DNA from: Perkinsus olseni
Lineage: Eukaryota > Perkinsozoa > Perkinsida
Assembly (NCBI GenBank): GCA_013115125.1
Contig: JABANN010000238.1
Location: forward strand, 1 to 48,432
Length of the DNA: 48,432 nt
Direction: 5' to 3'
The position numbers and the translations under genes are program-made. Each line of letters starts with the position of its first letter. Within the stretch, counting starts at the first letter, position 1. The notes beneath the pieces are model-generated. The model saw only the letters and a program-made list of their open reading frames with translations. It was not told the origin of the DNA and searched no databases. Shown piece after piece: positions 23,334 through 33,630 of this stretch.

Positions 23334-24592
23334 ACGGTACAAGACAAAAACTAAATTTAGCACTCCACCGGTGAATGCCAAGAAACAATCAGTCGTGGGT
23401 CTACATACAGTAACGTGACTGTGATAGGCGGGTCGCTGCCAGCAACGCCAGCGACTCGCTGGCATGCTGACCGGAGTTATCCATACCGTACTCATATCGT
23501 CACTGATCATACCGCCTGATTTCACTGTATTCAGCACGTTGACGGCGCTCAGTGTGATGAGCCCGAAGGGTGGACACTCGAGAATTTGCGATCTCAATTC
23601 ACCATGCAGAAGCACTACGTACTGTGCTCTGTACATAGGATGCTGCGCTAACGCTTCGGTTGGGTTCGAATGAGGGTGAGATGCAAGAGTATTGTAGATA
23701 AGGGAGAGTATACGACAGAGGAGTGGATATGCAAGGCAGTACAACACAAGCATTTCGGATAAAGTTTTGACGAGTCATAATAATACTCGGCAAACCTTCG
23801 CATACAGTGCATCTCACTAACTTTCCGGTATTCTAAGAATCCTACTTAGGATCCCCGCTCTGATGAAGCTGATGAGCAGGCCGACTGCGCGGCATCCATG
23901 TGGGATATCCTGCACTTGGCGAATAATTTCGTGCGCGCTCCCCGGATACTCCCTACTTGTGAACGCGCGAACGTGTAAAGCCGGATGCTACTATGCTGTA
24001 GATGCAAGACACGCGGTGCATCAATTTGACGACAACAGGCCGAGCCTGAAGGAGAACCCGTGCACCACTATGTCATACGAGGACGGTATCAACAGACCCA
24101 ACGAAATCCCTGATAAGCATCATGTGAGCTCCCCATATCCGGCTCTTGGTGTGAAGCGTTCTGGAAGCTTCTCAGGAAAAGGTCTTAATTCACTACGACT
24201 CATAGTAAATGTGTTGTAGTGTTCAAAACATTTACAACGCAGCCAACAATAATATCTTGTGTCGAACCTCCCCACGACCACGACTAATGAGCAACGATGG
24301 CCACAGAACAGTCTTGTCCCAAATTGGGAACTCCCAATCAAAATGCATGATTGTCGAACAAGACGCTGGAGACGAGCGCCGTTTCCACTGAGCTACGTCG
24401 AGTTCATGCACCATCACCCTCTCTTCCTGCCCAGGGAGAAGAAAGTTCATAGTGCCACATCGCGGAGGAGTCCCACCGTTCTGCCGCCATTTTTGGGCGC
24501 GCGCTTTTTTCAGCGCAACTTCGTTGGCCGCGTGCGCGTCAACGATCGCTCGACCGGTTTCCCGCTACTCGCGTCTGGCAGCCAATACTTTC
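23334..24592. other. Intergenic stretch between divergent genes
   Basis: This 1.26-kb gap separates the PDI-like gene (minus) from the secreted repeat locus (plus) and therefore holds both promoters. Minus-strand frames at 23599-23817 and 24232-24450 are open but show no family, no matching splice frame and no conserved pattern. No supported gene or RNA was found. Confidence 0.45.
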
Positions 24593-27500
24593 ATGATACT
24601 ACTATTTCGAACTGTCTTTATTTCGACGGCGCTCGTCAAAGCACTTGAAGCCGCTGAACTTGGAGCGCCTGATTCTGATGCCGAACTTGTCAAGGACGAT
24701 TTACCAGAACGAAAGGTGGACGAGCCCGGGGATATTCTCGAGACCTCGAACGAAAAACCCAAATCAACGAAGACCGAGAAGATGGAGGTGGGCTTTCATA
24801 AGTTCAAGGCATATCTTTAGGTCAACTTGGTGATCGAACCACGTGCATGCGTGTTAGTGGATTTCTGTTGCAGGACCTCTCCGACGACCTTCCCGAGATG
24901 GAAGCCAAGGGAGCTGACTTCAGTGCCATGACCGGGCCCGCTCCAAAGCCAGTACAACCTAAGAAACGCGAGCCTAGGTTCAAGATACGGGCATACAAGA
25001 TCGACACGAAGAAGTAGCACGGGGTGATGCTCCCCTATGCTGGTCGTGAAGGAACCTCTCAGAGTCACCGCCTCCTTCCGAAAGCCGACCTGTTCGGGCG
25101 CTGTCCCTGTCAAGGCGGAAGCTTCAAAGGTCCTCAGCGATCCCGGCCCAGCGTAAGCTCCACTCGGCTGCGACCAATTGGGGCAAGCTTGCGGCTGTTA
25201 GATTCGAGGAGCTCAATGAAGAAGCCAATGGAAAAACTGATCAGTCTCCTGAGGCAGCGAAGGCAGAGAAGGAACTGGATGTGAGGGGGAACTGGAACTG
25301 TAGTTGCCAAACCTGGGGATCGATCTCGGGACCATTCGCATGAGAGTATCGAAACCTAGATTCGCGTGTATCAATGTGGGACTGTATATATCGTATACCG
25401 TAGTGTATACGATTGATGGAGAGAGTACTATCCAGTCCGCGGTTGATACCGCTTGGGAGTGTTGGCCTATTTACCTCTTCTTCTTCGTCTTGAGTCGAAG
25501 GCCGTCTCCAGCAATGTTCAAGGCCCTTCTGTAGGATGTGTGTGTGCGGCTTAGGAAAACCCAGCTATGAAGGAGGCTAAGAAGATAGCCGAGAATCCTG
25601 TGGAGGAGGACGCCGTAGTGAATCAAATTGAAGCTTCAGGAGTGGGTTGTTTTCCCTGGCTCACGGATCGTGGATCCTCGCTCGGTCGCAGGTTTCTACG
25701 CCCGAGCCTGCTGAGCCGGTGCCGACCGAAGCTCCTGAGGAAGAGGCCGCCGACAAGAAGCCCCCGGAGGTAGTCTGGTCCCCGGTGTTCACCCAAGTCG
25801 ATGGAATACGAGTATAGACCTTGCGGTCTTGGAGCGCTGAGTTCTGCGCACCGCTCAGCTTGTTTAACCGGGGTTTAGTGAACAATTTGATACTGGCCCT
25901 CCATCAACATCATTAGCAGATATTGTCGTTGAGAGCTAGCGGGCTTACTCGCCATGGTGAGAATGCTTCCTCTTCTCCACGACGCCTCGTTTATCCAAAC
26001 CTGTCACGGTGTTGCATCTCCTGTCGTTACTCAGCCCGTCAAGATAGACGTCAACCGTGAAAGTGGTGGAGAGATATATAGCGCGGTAAGTGCCTGGTCT
26101 TGGGATCGAACCTGAGACCTCTTAAAAGTTATCTGGCAGGCCCTTGATCATGCCGTGAAGGCCAAGATGGGTATCAAGCCTCGAGATAAGTTCGATATGG
26201 AGGCGCACAGGCAGAAGCTGGTGAAACGCGTAGAGGATATCAGAGAAGGTCACCAGAAAGAGTGAGTATCGATCTAGGGCTGCATCGCTCTACTTGATCT
26301 GCAGGCATGCTAAGCAAGTCGAAGAAGCTGCCAAATCTGAAGACAATTCGGCCGACTCTCAGTCTTTCATAGAGCAAGCGGACTGCCCTGGAGGAAACTG
26401 CCCGGAGGAAGCTGCGGCACCGACTGCAGGTGGCGACGAGCAGGCAATCGGTGAAGAAAACAAGGAGCCGGTAGGAGGGCTGGGCTCTGGGGCTCGAGGG
26501 CAAGTTTCACCGCATGAAGTTTAGTGCTGTCGTGATTATACATCTCCTCAGCCCTGTGAAGAAGGCTACGACTCGTCGTCTCGAAAGAAGTACAAACCCT
26601 GCCCATATAAGCCTGTCTGGGATGATCCTACAGCCGATAAAATGAAGATTGAACGCGCATTAAAAGGGTAAGCGTCGATCTGAGTGGTCGTGACGTATCG
26701 GCATGCAGACGCACGGCTTCGGCTGTGAGACATAGAGTGTACCACGATTCTGTGGGTAGCCCTCTAGTAGAGAGCACGACCGAGTCTCTTCCTCTCCGGA
26801 AGGCCATTGCTCACCTTATGCTCCGATATCTGAGCCTTCGGCATGGATTTCCCGTGAACTCGGTTGTCAAACAGATCTCTCCAGCCTTGGTTTCCTCTAC
26901 CGCTTGGGAGATCACTAGTGCCGGAATGGTCTTGTTCGTGAAGGTCCACCGCTGGGGCAGTCCCTAAGGCGGATGGGTCGACCGCACCCACAGAGGATAC
27001 AACAGCGGGAGAATCCAAGGCTTTGATGGAGGGCGGCTCGGCGCCACTCAAGACGTACATCAGTTGGGTTTGGCAACATCGAGGCACTTTTTGAAAGCTC
27101 AGGTCATTCCTCCATCGATCAGGCAGATCCCTACAAGTATGGTCATGACTAACCATGGTGTAATCACCGGTGTTGGTCAAACCCCACAAAGTGTTCGCCT
27201 TCAATTGGAGCTGCTTCGCTCCGCTGAAACTCGCTCGTCTGTTTACCTTAATGGTCGTCCTCGTAGCTACTACTAATCTTTTTATTACCATAATGATTCG
27301 CAGTGCCATCGCTTTCGTCGGGACCTTCGCCGTCCTCTCCCAGGGTATGAGGACCAAATCCACGGCTCCAGCTGCGGCGGTAAGAGTCGACACCACGGCT
27401 GCTTCTGCCAGAGCTGACTTCTCAGGAATCTACGGATACTGAAGAGCTTGAGAGGCCGGTGGAGCTGAGCTCTGAAGCCCCGCTCAGTACGGACTACGAA

Positions 27501-29004
27501 CCCAATTATCAAGCTATCGATATAAGTGCCACGGTGGGTGGAGATGCCTCGTCGTGACTGCCGGAAAGAAGTTCGTCCTCTCAGTGGAATAAGGACGAGC
27601 CGGTCTTAGAACCCCAGGGCGGCGATTTTGAATCCTTGACGAACTCGGTGAATCGCCCCCGTCAGCTCAAGCCGACTGAACCGAAGTTCCACGCCTACAA
27701 GCCGGAATGGAATGACAAACAGTATAACGCGGATTGGTTCTGCCAATAGGTTATTAAGTCTTTACAGGTTCCCTGTGAAAATGGACAAGTCTAAGTACGT
27801 TACGGGAAAGGTGCCCGTACAGCAGACAACAGAGGGCCTCTTCGATTCGCCTGAGTAAAAAGGAAACGCACGCCCTCGGGAACTAGAGATGACTAATGTG
27901 CTGTTGTAGGATTGAGGATCTTCGTGAACAGCTCCAAACCTCTGATGACACGCTCATCAAGAAGGCCAAGGATGAACTCGGCTGCGATGTAATGATGGCA
28001 GCACGGTCGACTCATAATTCGTATCTTGTGCAGCACGGCCAATCCATCCAAGCTATTAAGGATGTCAGCGAGAACTCCGTCAACCAGGACAACGTCATCC
28101 AGGCCATCGACGCTTCTGCTGTAAGTCTCTTCCCTGTCCTTTGGTAGCGTATAACTGGTGCCTCAGAGCTTCGAGCCTGAAGCTCCCCCTCCCGTTCAAG
28201 CTGAAAGTGGTGTCGTCATTCAACAGAAGGCGCCTCGGGCTACTGTAAGGCCGCATCCTCGCCAGACCTGCTGACAGGGGCGCAACTAGGGTGAAACATT
28301 TGAAACAGAGTTTCGGGGCCCCGCCCCGTCCAAGGCCGAGAGGGGGCCCTTTGAGATAGGGAGCGTTGTATGCTCCCTATAGTAATAGGGCCCCCTACGG
28401 TGTTCGATTTTCTGGGCCCTCCTGGGCAAAATCGATCTGGTTGCGGCCCTGCCTGCTGATATCTTCGACAGCAGCGTTCGGATCGTTGATCTTCCTTCCC
28501 CTCAGAAAGTTCAGTTGGACATCTCCCATCGTTCCTCGGGCTCTGAGCTGTGGGATGAGGTGAGGGGACCTTAAGCCTTGGGAGTCGGTAGTAACTTGGG
28601 TTCTTCATAGGTTGGACGCTTCGCCACCAAGCTCCCCGAGGAGCCCGCCCCGGTCGGCGACAAGGTGGGTGATGTCGCTAAGGCTGCTCACATCACCGGC
28701 GCTGCTGAAAAGAAGGAATCCTTCCTGGCTCTCGGGGTAAGTCCAGAATGAAGCCTAAATTGGATCCGATTGTCTTCATGTTAGACCGAGGCTCAGAAGC
28801 TGAAGTCGATCAAGGCTTTCAGCAGCGGCTCACCTCCGGCTAAGGTAGTAACCCAAGCCCTTCCGTTGTGATAGCATTGACGGTTGCCTGCCTTAGTCTC
28901 GTAGGAAGAACTGCGATCCTCGTGCATACACGAAGGAGAAGCCCTATCAGCCTTGCTACGTTCCCGATTGGGTCGACCCTAAGATGCCTGAGACCAGACA
29001 TTAG
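24593..29004 (+). CDS. Secreted low-complexity repeat protein locus (one long or several short genes)
   Basis: Begins with a signal peptide (MILLFRTVFISTALVKALEA). Phase-consistent exons follow: 24593-24787, 24874-25013, 25063-25152, 25202-25280, 25555-25641, 25692-25769, 26035-26085, 26140-26261, 26305-26470, 26552-26667, then 26709 onward. Later exons end near 27749 (TAG) and finally at TAG 29002-29004. The protein is rich in Glu, Lys, Pro, Ala and Ser. A short aromatic motif recurs: FKIRAYKIDTKK (about 25.0 kb), YKPCPYKPVWDDP (26.6 kb), FHAYKPEWNDKQY (27.7 kb) and YQPCYVPDWVDP (28.97 kb). Either one protein carries the motif four times, or tandem duplicated genes each end in it; the TAG at 27747-27749 and an ATG at 27780 favour at least two units. 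No known domain was recognised. A DNA transposon sits in one late intron. Confidence 0.6.
25391..25412. repeat. Inverted repeat inside an intron of the secreted repeat locus
   Basis: TCGTATAC and its exact complement are separated by six bases. It lies in a long (274-nt) intron, where it could form a short RNA hairpin. Confidence 0.5.
28267..28274. repeat. Left target-site duplication of the hAT MITE
   Basis: CCTGCTGA immediately before the element; an identical copy follows its right end at 28452-28459. Confidence 0.88.
28275..28451. mobile_element. hAT-type MITE, 177 bp, non-autonomous
   Basis: The element starts CAGGGGCGCAACTAGG and ends TCTGGTTGCGGCCCTG, imperfect terminal inverted repeats matching at 13 of 16 positions. 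It is flanked on both sides by CCTGCTGA (28267-28274 and 28452-28459), a perfect 8-bp target-site duplication. CAGGG-type termini with 8-bp duplications are diagnostic of the hAT superfamily. There is no transposase frame, so it was mobilised in trans. It lies in an intron (donor near 28243, acceptor likely 28505) of the secreted repeat locus. The intact duplication implies a fairly recent insertion. Confidence 0.88.
28452..28459. repeat. Right target-site duplication of the hAT MITE
   Basis: CCTGCTGA immediately after the element, identical to 28267-28274. Confidence 0.88.
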
Positions 29005-29397
29005 TCATGCAACTACAGCATACAGATTGTTGTCCCTAAAGCAACTCCACTTGCGTTACAGTACGTCAGGCAACGGCCCTATCAGCGTGCAAATTCCCCA
29101 CCGAGTTGGGGGGACGAAGCTGCTATATATCATGACTCCGCCATGTAAAGATTGGAGAGGGTCTCACAGTAGAGTTATGCAAGTTAATCACACGCAAGTG
29201 GTCGTCATTCGCAGTCCATGCTCAAGGTCGTGGTGTACCATAGAACTGCTCTTTTCTTACGAAGAACCCATAACACCGAACGCATTTACCATATCGTGAT
29301 CATGCTCTCGTCATAACTATCTCATAATTATTGTCTCCCAAGTACGTTCTCCGTCACTATCATAACACAAGCTCGAAGAAGGTTGACGTAGGAACAG

Positions 29398-31464
29398 TTA
29401 CAAGAAATAGTCAGGCATCGGCTTCCTAGCTGGAAGGGCCCTCTCCTCGGCAGGAGCCGCGTGAAAGGTACGGAAGTCAATTTTAAGCTGTTCATCCAAG
29501 CATAGCACACTGGCAATATTTCCACACCTGGCAAAGGAGCAATCCTGACACATCTTTGGTGGGCGGCGAACTGCTCGATAGCGAACCATCAACGCATGGA
29601 GGCTCGAACAGCAGCGTTTCATCGTGCTACTGTGGCGATGCAACACTACGAATGAAGTGGCATCATGATTCGCGCAGCATTCCTATGACAACCCTTACTA
29701 AGAATGCAATTACTGAGAGAACTCACACGACGGGTTACTGAGAGTACAATGCAGCTACTTTTGAATACTTCGTACTATCACTAGAACTCACCTGTAGCAG
29801 TAGTTAGGGGCGCTCCATACTGTGCAGAGCTGTTCGTCGAACATCATCTTGTAACCTTCCATAACCAACTGATGCGCCCTTGCTATCAAAGTCACGGAGT
29901 TGGAGTGGTTCCATTGCCTGATGATTCGGCAGTACCCACACCGACACCGAGCGCCCCTGCTCACTTGACGATGTCTCCACCGAACAGCCAGCCGGCGCCC
30001 CTAGGAGACTCTGCCCATCCGTTGATCTCATCCGGATCCGACCTGCAATGAAAAACTACTTCACGGGGCTACTGATGACAAAACCGGTTATCCCAGAATA
30101 TGGCGCTAACAAATAACCGTTTTCCGAACTAAAACAGGGTGTTTTACTTCTAGGCCAAAGCATTGAATTAATAGTATTATTCTGTGAGGGAATTCGTGCT
30201 TGAAAAGTCGAATCTTCACGTTGAGCTATTTTAGAGATGTGCTGAGCGTCAGGTCAGTACCATCGAGCCGACTGGACAGTGGCAGATATGTCTCGATGGG
30301 GAGCCGTGAAGATGATACTTACCACATAATGTCCGACATTGGGCCTTCATGAGGGACCTCTTGCTTCCTGTCGATCAGACGAATTTCATCCATGGTGTGC
30401 CTGCCATCCGATGACGTCATAACATAGATGGAAATACAGCCGGCGACCGGCGACGTGGATGGCTCATTAGGTCAGGGCGTTCTGGCTCGTCACCATATCA
30501 GCGGAAACAGAGTCACTTACAGCGCCGGACTGAGCCCGCCGTGGACCGCGAAAACCTTGTTATCGATGATAGCACTGAGCGCCATGTAGTCGAACAGGTC
30601 CGTGCAGCACCTCCATACGTTAACCTTGCAAGGCCGAGAATCCACTTGAAAGACCGACTTACCACCCTGACTCACATTGCCGAATTTCCGCACACACTCG
30701 TCGTAGAAGCCGTAGACTTGTGTGATTTGCCGAGACTCATGATTACCCCTGATGAGCGTTATCCGATCCGGGTATCTCACCTGAGACGACCAGCAGCCCT
30801 AACCAGACGCACAGACGCCCACGATGGATCCAACAACCAAGCAGGAGACGCGAACTGCGAAAAACTAAGTAGCTATTCAGTAATCACTCAAGGAACACGC
30901 AGAATCGTCACGGTCTACCGCACGCTTCCTGTTGCGATAGAACCTCACCTTGAGAGCAATCAACAAGAGGAGCGTCTCGACGGAGTAGAAGCCTCTATCA
31001 ACATAGTCACCCAAAAACAAGTAATTCGTCTCGGGGCACTCACCACCGACCTGAACAGAGGCAATGAATCCCTATGGACATGATCGCCATGCTCTGGAGA
31101 CTCGATAGTCCTGACTGTGAACAGAGTGTTCACTTCCGATGAGTTTTTCCTCGTCACCCACAGCTATCATGAAATTCGTTCAAGCCACTCACCTTGAAGA
31201 GCTCCATGAGGTCGTAAAACTGGCCATGGATATCTCCACAGATGACTACAGGAGACTCGACCCGTTGGATATTATCTTCTTCTATTAGTATATCACGGCA
31301 TAAGGAGCACAGTTCTGAGAATGAATTATAGACTCCGAAACCATACGGAGAGACTCGCATCGTTAGACGCTTTACACGCCGGTATCACCTTTGACTTGAT
31401 TCGCCGGTAAGGTCTCGCACTTCCGAAGCCGGGCGATCTGCTGATCCAGCTGGGAGGTGTTCAT
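29398..31464 (-). CDS. PPP4C: Protein phosphatase 4 catalytic subunit, with a one-base frameshift
   Basis: Nine minus-strand exons: 31464-31389, 31314-31193, 31050-30949, 30780-30676, 30624-30521, 30400-30323, 30042-29964, 29917-29792, 29527-29398. Corrected length is 306 residues, like human PP4c (307). Metal-binding motifs are intact: GDIHG (52-56), GDYVDRG (80-86), GNHE (112-115), then [10 protein letters not shown] and [12 protein letters not shown]. The end LDEQLKIDF...MPDYFL matches PP4 rather than PP2A or PP6, including the methylated C-terminal Leu. PP4 is a Ser/Thr phosphatase in DNA repair, centrosome and growth signalling. In exon 30042-29964 a run of five G (four expected) shifts the frame inside [16 protein letters not shown]. 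This is either a sequencing or assembly error or a real allele defect; everything else looks functional. Introns range from 46 to 280 nt. Confidence 0.93.
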
Positions 31465-31759
31465 AATAACGTGGACCGACGAACCTCACCAAAAAACTGC
31501 CCTCGCAGGCATCGACAACCACAGCTTTCCAGTTCATTCTCACGTAACTCGACCATGACCGATCATTTCAACCCTTCTCAGAACGATTGTTCCGACCAAC
31601 CCGCCCCGCATTCAGATCCGAAATAGACTTGAATCCAGCTCTAAACTCAACAGGGGGGCGACTACCGTTAACATGATCAGTTCATAAATTTCAATGACAC
31701 CGTCTCAAGCATGTCACTTTTGACATCTTGCCTCCGCTGGGTTCGCACGCATGCACATT
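31465..31759. other. Short intergenic stretch
   Basis: About 295 bp between the PP4 start and the stop of the next minus-strand gene. It must contain the PP4 promoter. No defined element was recognised. Confidence 0.4.
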
Positions 31760-32354
31760 TTAACGATATCCTGTGGTCGCCTCTTCGGGTTCCAAGAAGA
31801 ATACGTTGCACCAACTGTAGGTTACGTCCTTGGTACGGTGAGTGTAGGGACTTGCGTAATGCTCTGGCAGGACCAGATTGAGTTTATACCTATCAACAAC
31901 ATATGCCGAGAGTTGATGACGGCATCCTGCGCGATAATGAGCCGAAAACCCGCCGATGATCAACCCATGATTTGCCGACCTTATCGCCGAATCCACTCAG
32001 CGGCGAAAAACAAGGAAGAGAGTGGCACCATCCAAATTCCGCCGGTTCCCACCTGAAGCACGGTATGTTGCCGCAGAAGCCCATGTTGCCGACGACGACA
32101 GTGGAAGTGGAGAGAAGAGCCTTGTGGAACGGATCACTCTTTGTGGCCAAGTTGTGGAGGTAGTGACAAACTAATCTTGAGAATTCCAGATAGCCCGCCA
32201 GACCTAACAAACCAGTGTGGGGTGATTACTCGAGAGGCAATCGAGAGGCAAAGGATAGTGTACTCGCATAACCGCTACGGTTCAAAAATCTCTGCCCCCA
32301 AGAGGCGGTGGCGAAACACGCACTACGATGCGGATCGAAATTAATCACCCTCAT
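31760..32354 (-). CDS. Small protein of unknown function with presequence-like N-terminus
   Basis: Exons 32354-32230, 32175-32053 and 31979-31760 join in phase (introns of 54 and 73 nt) to 155 residues. The N-terminal 40 residues are rich in Arg, Ser and Ala with few acids (ACFATASWGQRFLNRSGYAS), as in a mitochondrial presequence. The middle (HKALLSTSTVVVGNMGFCGN) is mildly hydrophobic; the C-terminus is rich in Tyr, His and aromatics. I recognise no family. The chosen ATG lies 14 bp inside the end of the upstream gene, in another frame, so the true start may differ, although no later in-frame Met precedes the conserved-looking part. Confidence 0.55.
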
Positions 32355-33155
32355 CGTCTTGACCTGCAGCCCCCGGTCTGACAGCTTTACCAGCCGTAGG
32401 AGGACGACGGAACTGCTCAGCGGCATAGCGAATGGCATCCACTACGATCTCGTGGAGAACAGGATCCTGAGGACGTCGGGCGGGAGGAAACCACGCGCAG
32501 ACTAGCCCGAACAGGAGAATCGGGCCCGCGTGGATAGCCAATGATTGCTCAGGAATCCCCCGGACGTCCAAACTATAAACACATCGACAGCGTGCTAACA
32601 ACGCCGTGAACCAGGATCAGGACAATTTCTCGAAACGCAATCTGTGAACCCCCAACGGATGGTACGAGCTCCCGTTCTCTCTTCGCCCCAGTAGTACCCT
32701 ATCAACAAGTATCTGCGCAGTCTTGCTATGACTGGCCCCCACGATGATGTGCTCGGGATCGTATACTTTGTGGATGTCGGCTGTCCCTACACAATACGTA
32801 AAACGATCGCGTCTCGTAGGAATCACACTACCTCCGCTGGGGGCTTGGGGAGCATACCGATTAGCTGAGAAAAGAAGCCGCTAACCCCGATAAACAGGGA
32901 CACCACTAGACAAGCCCAATCATGCAAATGAAGACGTTTCTCCTCGCGATGATCCCGGGACGTTCTGTATTTCTTCGGGAGAAACAGGCAAGGAAAAGCC
33001 TCACCATTGGGAGCATTGCCAGGCTTGTGTGGTGCAGCAGTGACAGTGACCTCGTGATAGTAGTGCTGCTGAACCACCTTGTTTCCTCCGCCACCGCCAC
33101 CACCACCACGGCGACTGGGCGACCCGCGGCTCCTTCCCAAGTTGTTACGAGGCAT
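32341..33155 (-). CDS. Gly-rich protein of unknown function
   Basis: Exons 33155-33005, 32864-32624 and 32572-32341 give 207 residues in phase (introns 140 and 51 nt). The N-terminus is basic, with an RSRGSPSRRG stretch and a run of eight Gly, then a Tyr/His patch (QQHYYHEVTV). The remaining 150 residues look globular (FTYCVGTADIHKVYDPEHII, LAIHAGPILLFGLVCAWFPP) with a charged tail ending DDEGD. The first part resembles RG/Gly-rich RNA-binding tails, but no known domain is recognised. Reading straight through the 140-nt intron gives a spurious transmembrane segment; the spliced model uses a strong pyrimidine-rich acceptor (CTTCTTTTCTCAG). The stop overlaps the start of the next gene. Confidence 0.6.
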
Positions 33156-33630
33156 TAGTTCCCGAATGAAGTGTTGAAAGACAGCTGAAGCAGTCTTGGA
33201 AATCTTCAGCTTTAAGTTTTCATTCAGGCCCAACGAGGGTTCGAGCGACACGAATTTGATACACCACGGCGACCACACAGGCACAGACGGCAGAAGCTGT
33301 AAGTACAGCTCACAGGCCCGATTATCTGCCAAACACGAGGATCTGCCGCGTCGACCGAACGTCCCCTATCCTCTTGAAGCTCCCCCCGCTGGGTTGCTGC
33401 CCCACTAGATGCCACCCAGATCAACGCCGAACATTTCCATCACATAACAGTTCTACACAATTTCCTCACTTACTATGATTATCTCACCCTCAACGGAGTT
33501 CGAAGCTCCCTCCGAGTAAAAGCAACCAAACAATGGGATACATTCAATAAATTATAGAAAATGCTAGACCGTATAAACGGTCTTATCCATCAGCACTGCT
33601 GACGGTGCTGAAGAAAACTAGTAACGCACC
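33156..33630. other. Intergenic stretch
   Basis: About 475 bp between two minus-strand genes. An open minus-strand frame extends upstream of 33155 to about 33332 without an ATG, so an upstream coding exon of the Gly-rich gene is possible. Nothing else is supported. Confidence 0.4.

Noticed and set aside
28240-28608. Minus-strand 122-codon frame over the MITE
   Set aside because: It crosses the transposon and both host intron borders; chance frame in GC-rich sequence.
32823-33000. Apparent transmembrane segment in the minus-strand Gly-rich gene
   Set aside because: It lies in a 140-nt GT-AG intron; the spliced frame continues in phase through two further exons, and the unspliced one stops at once.
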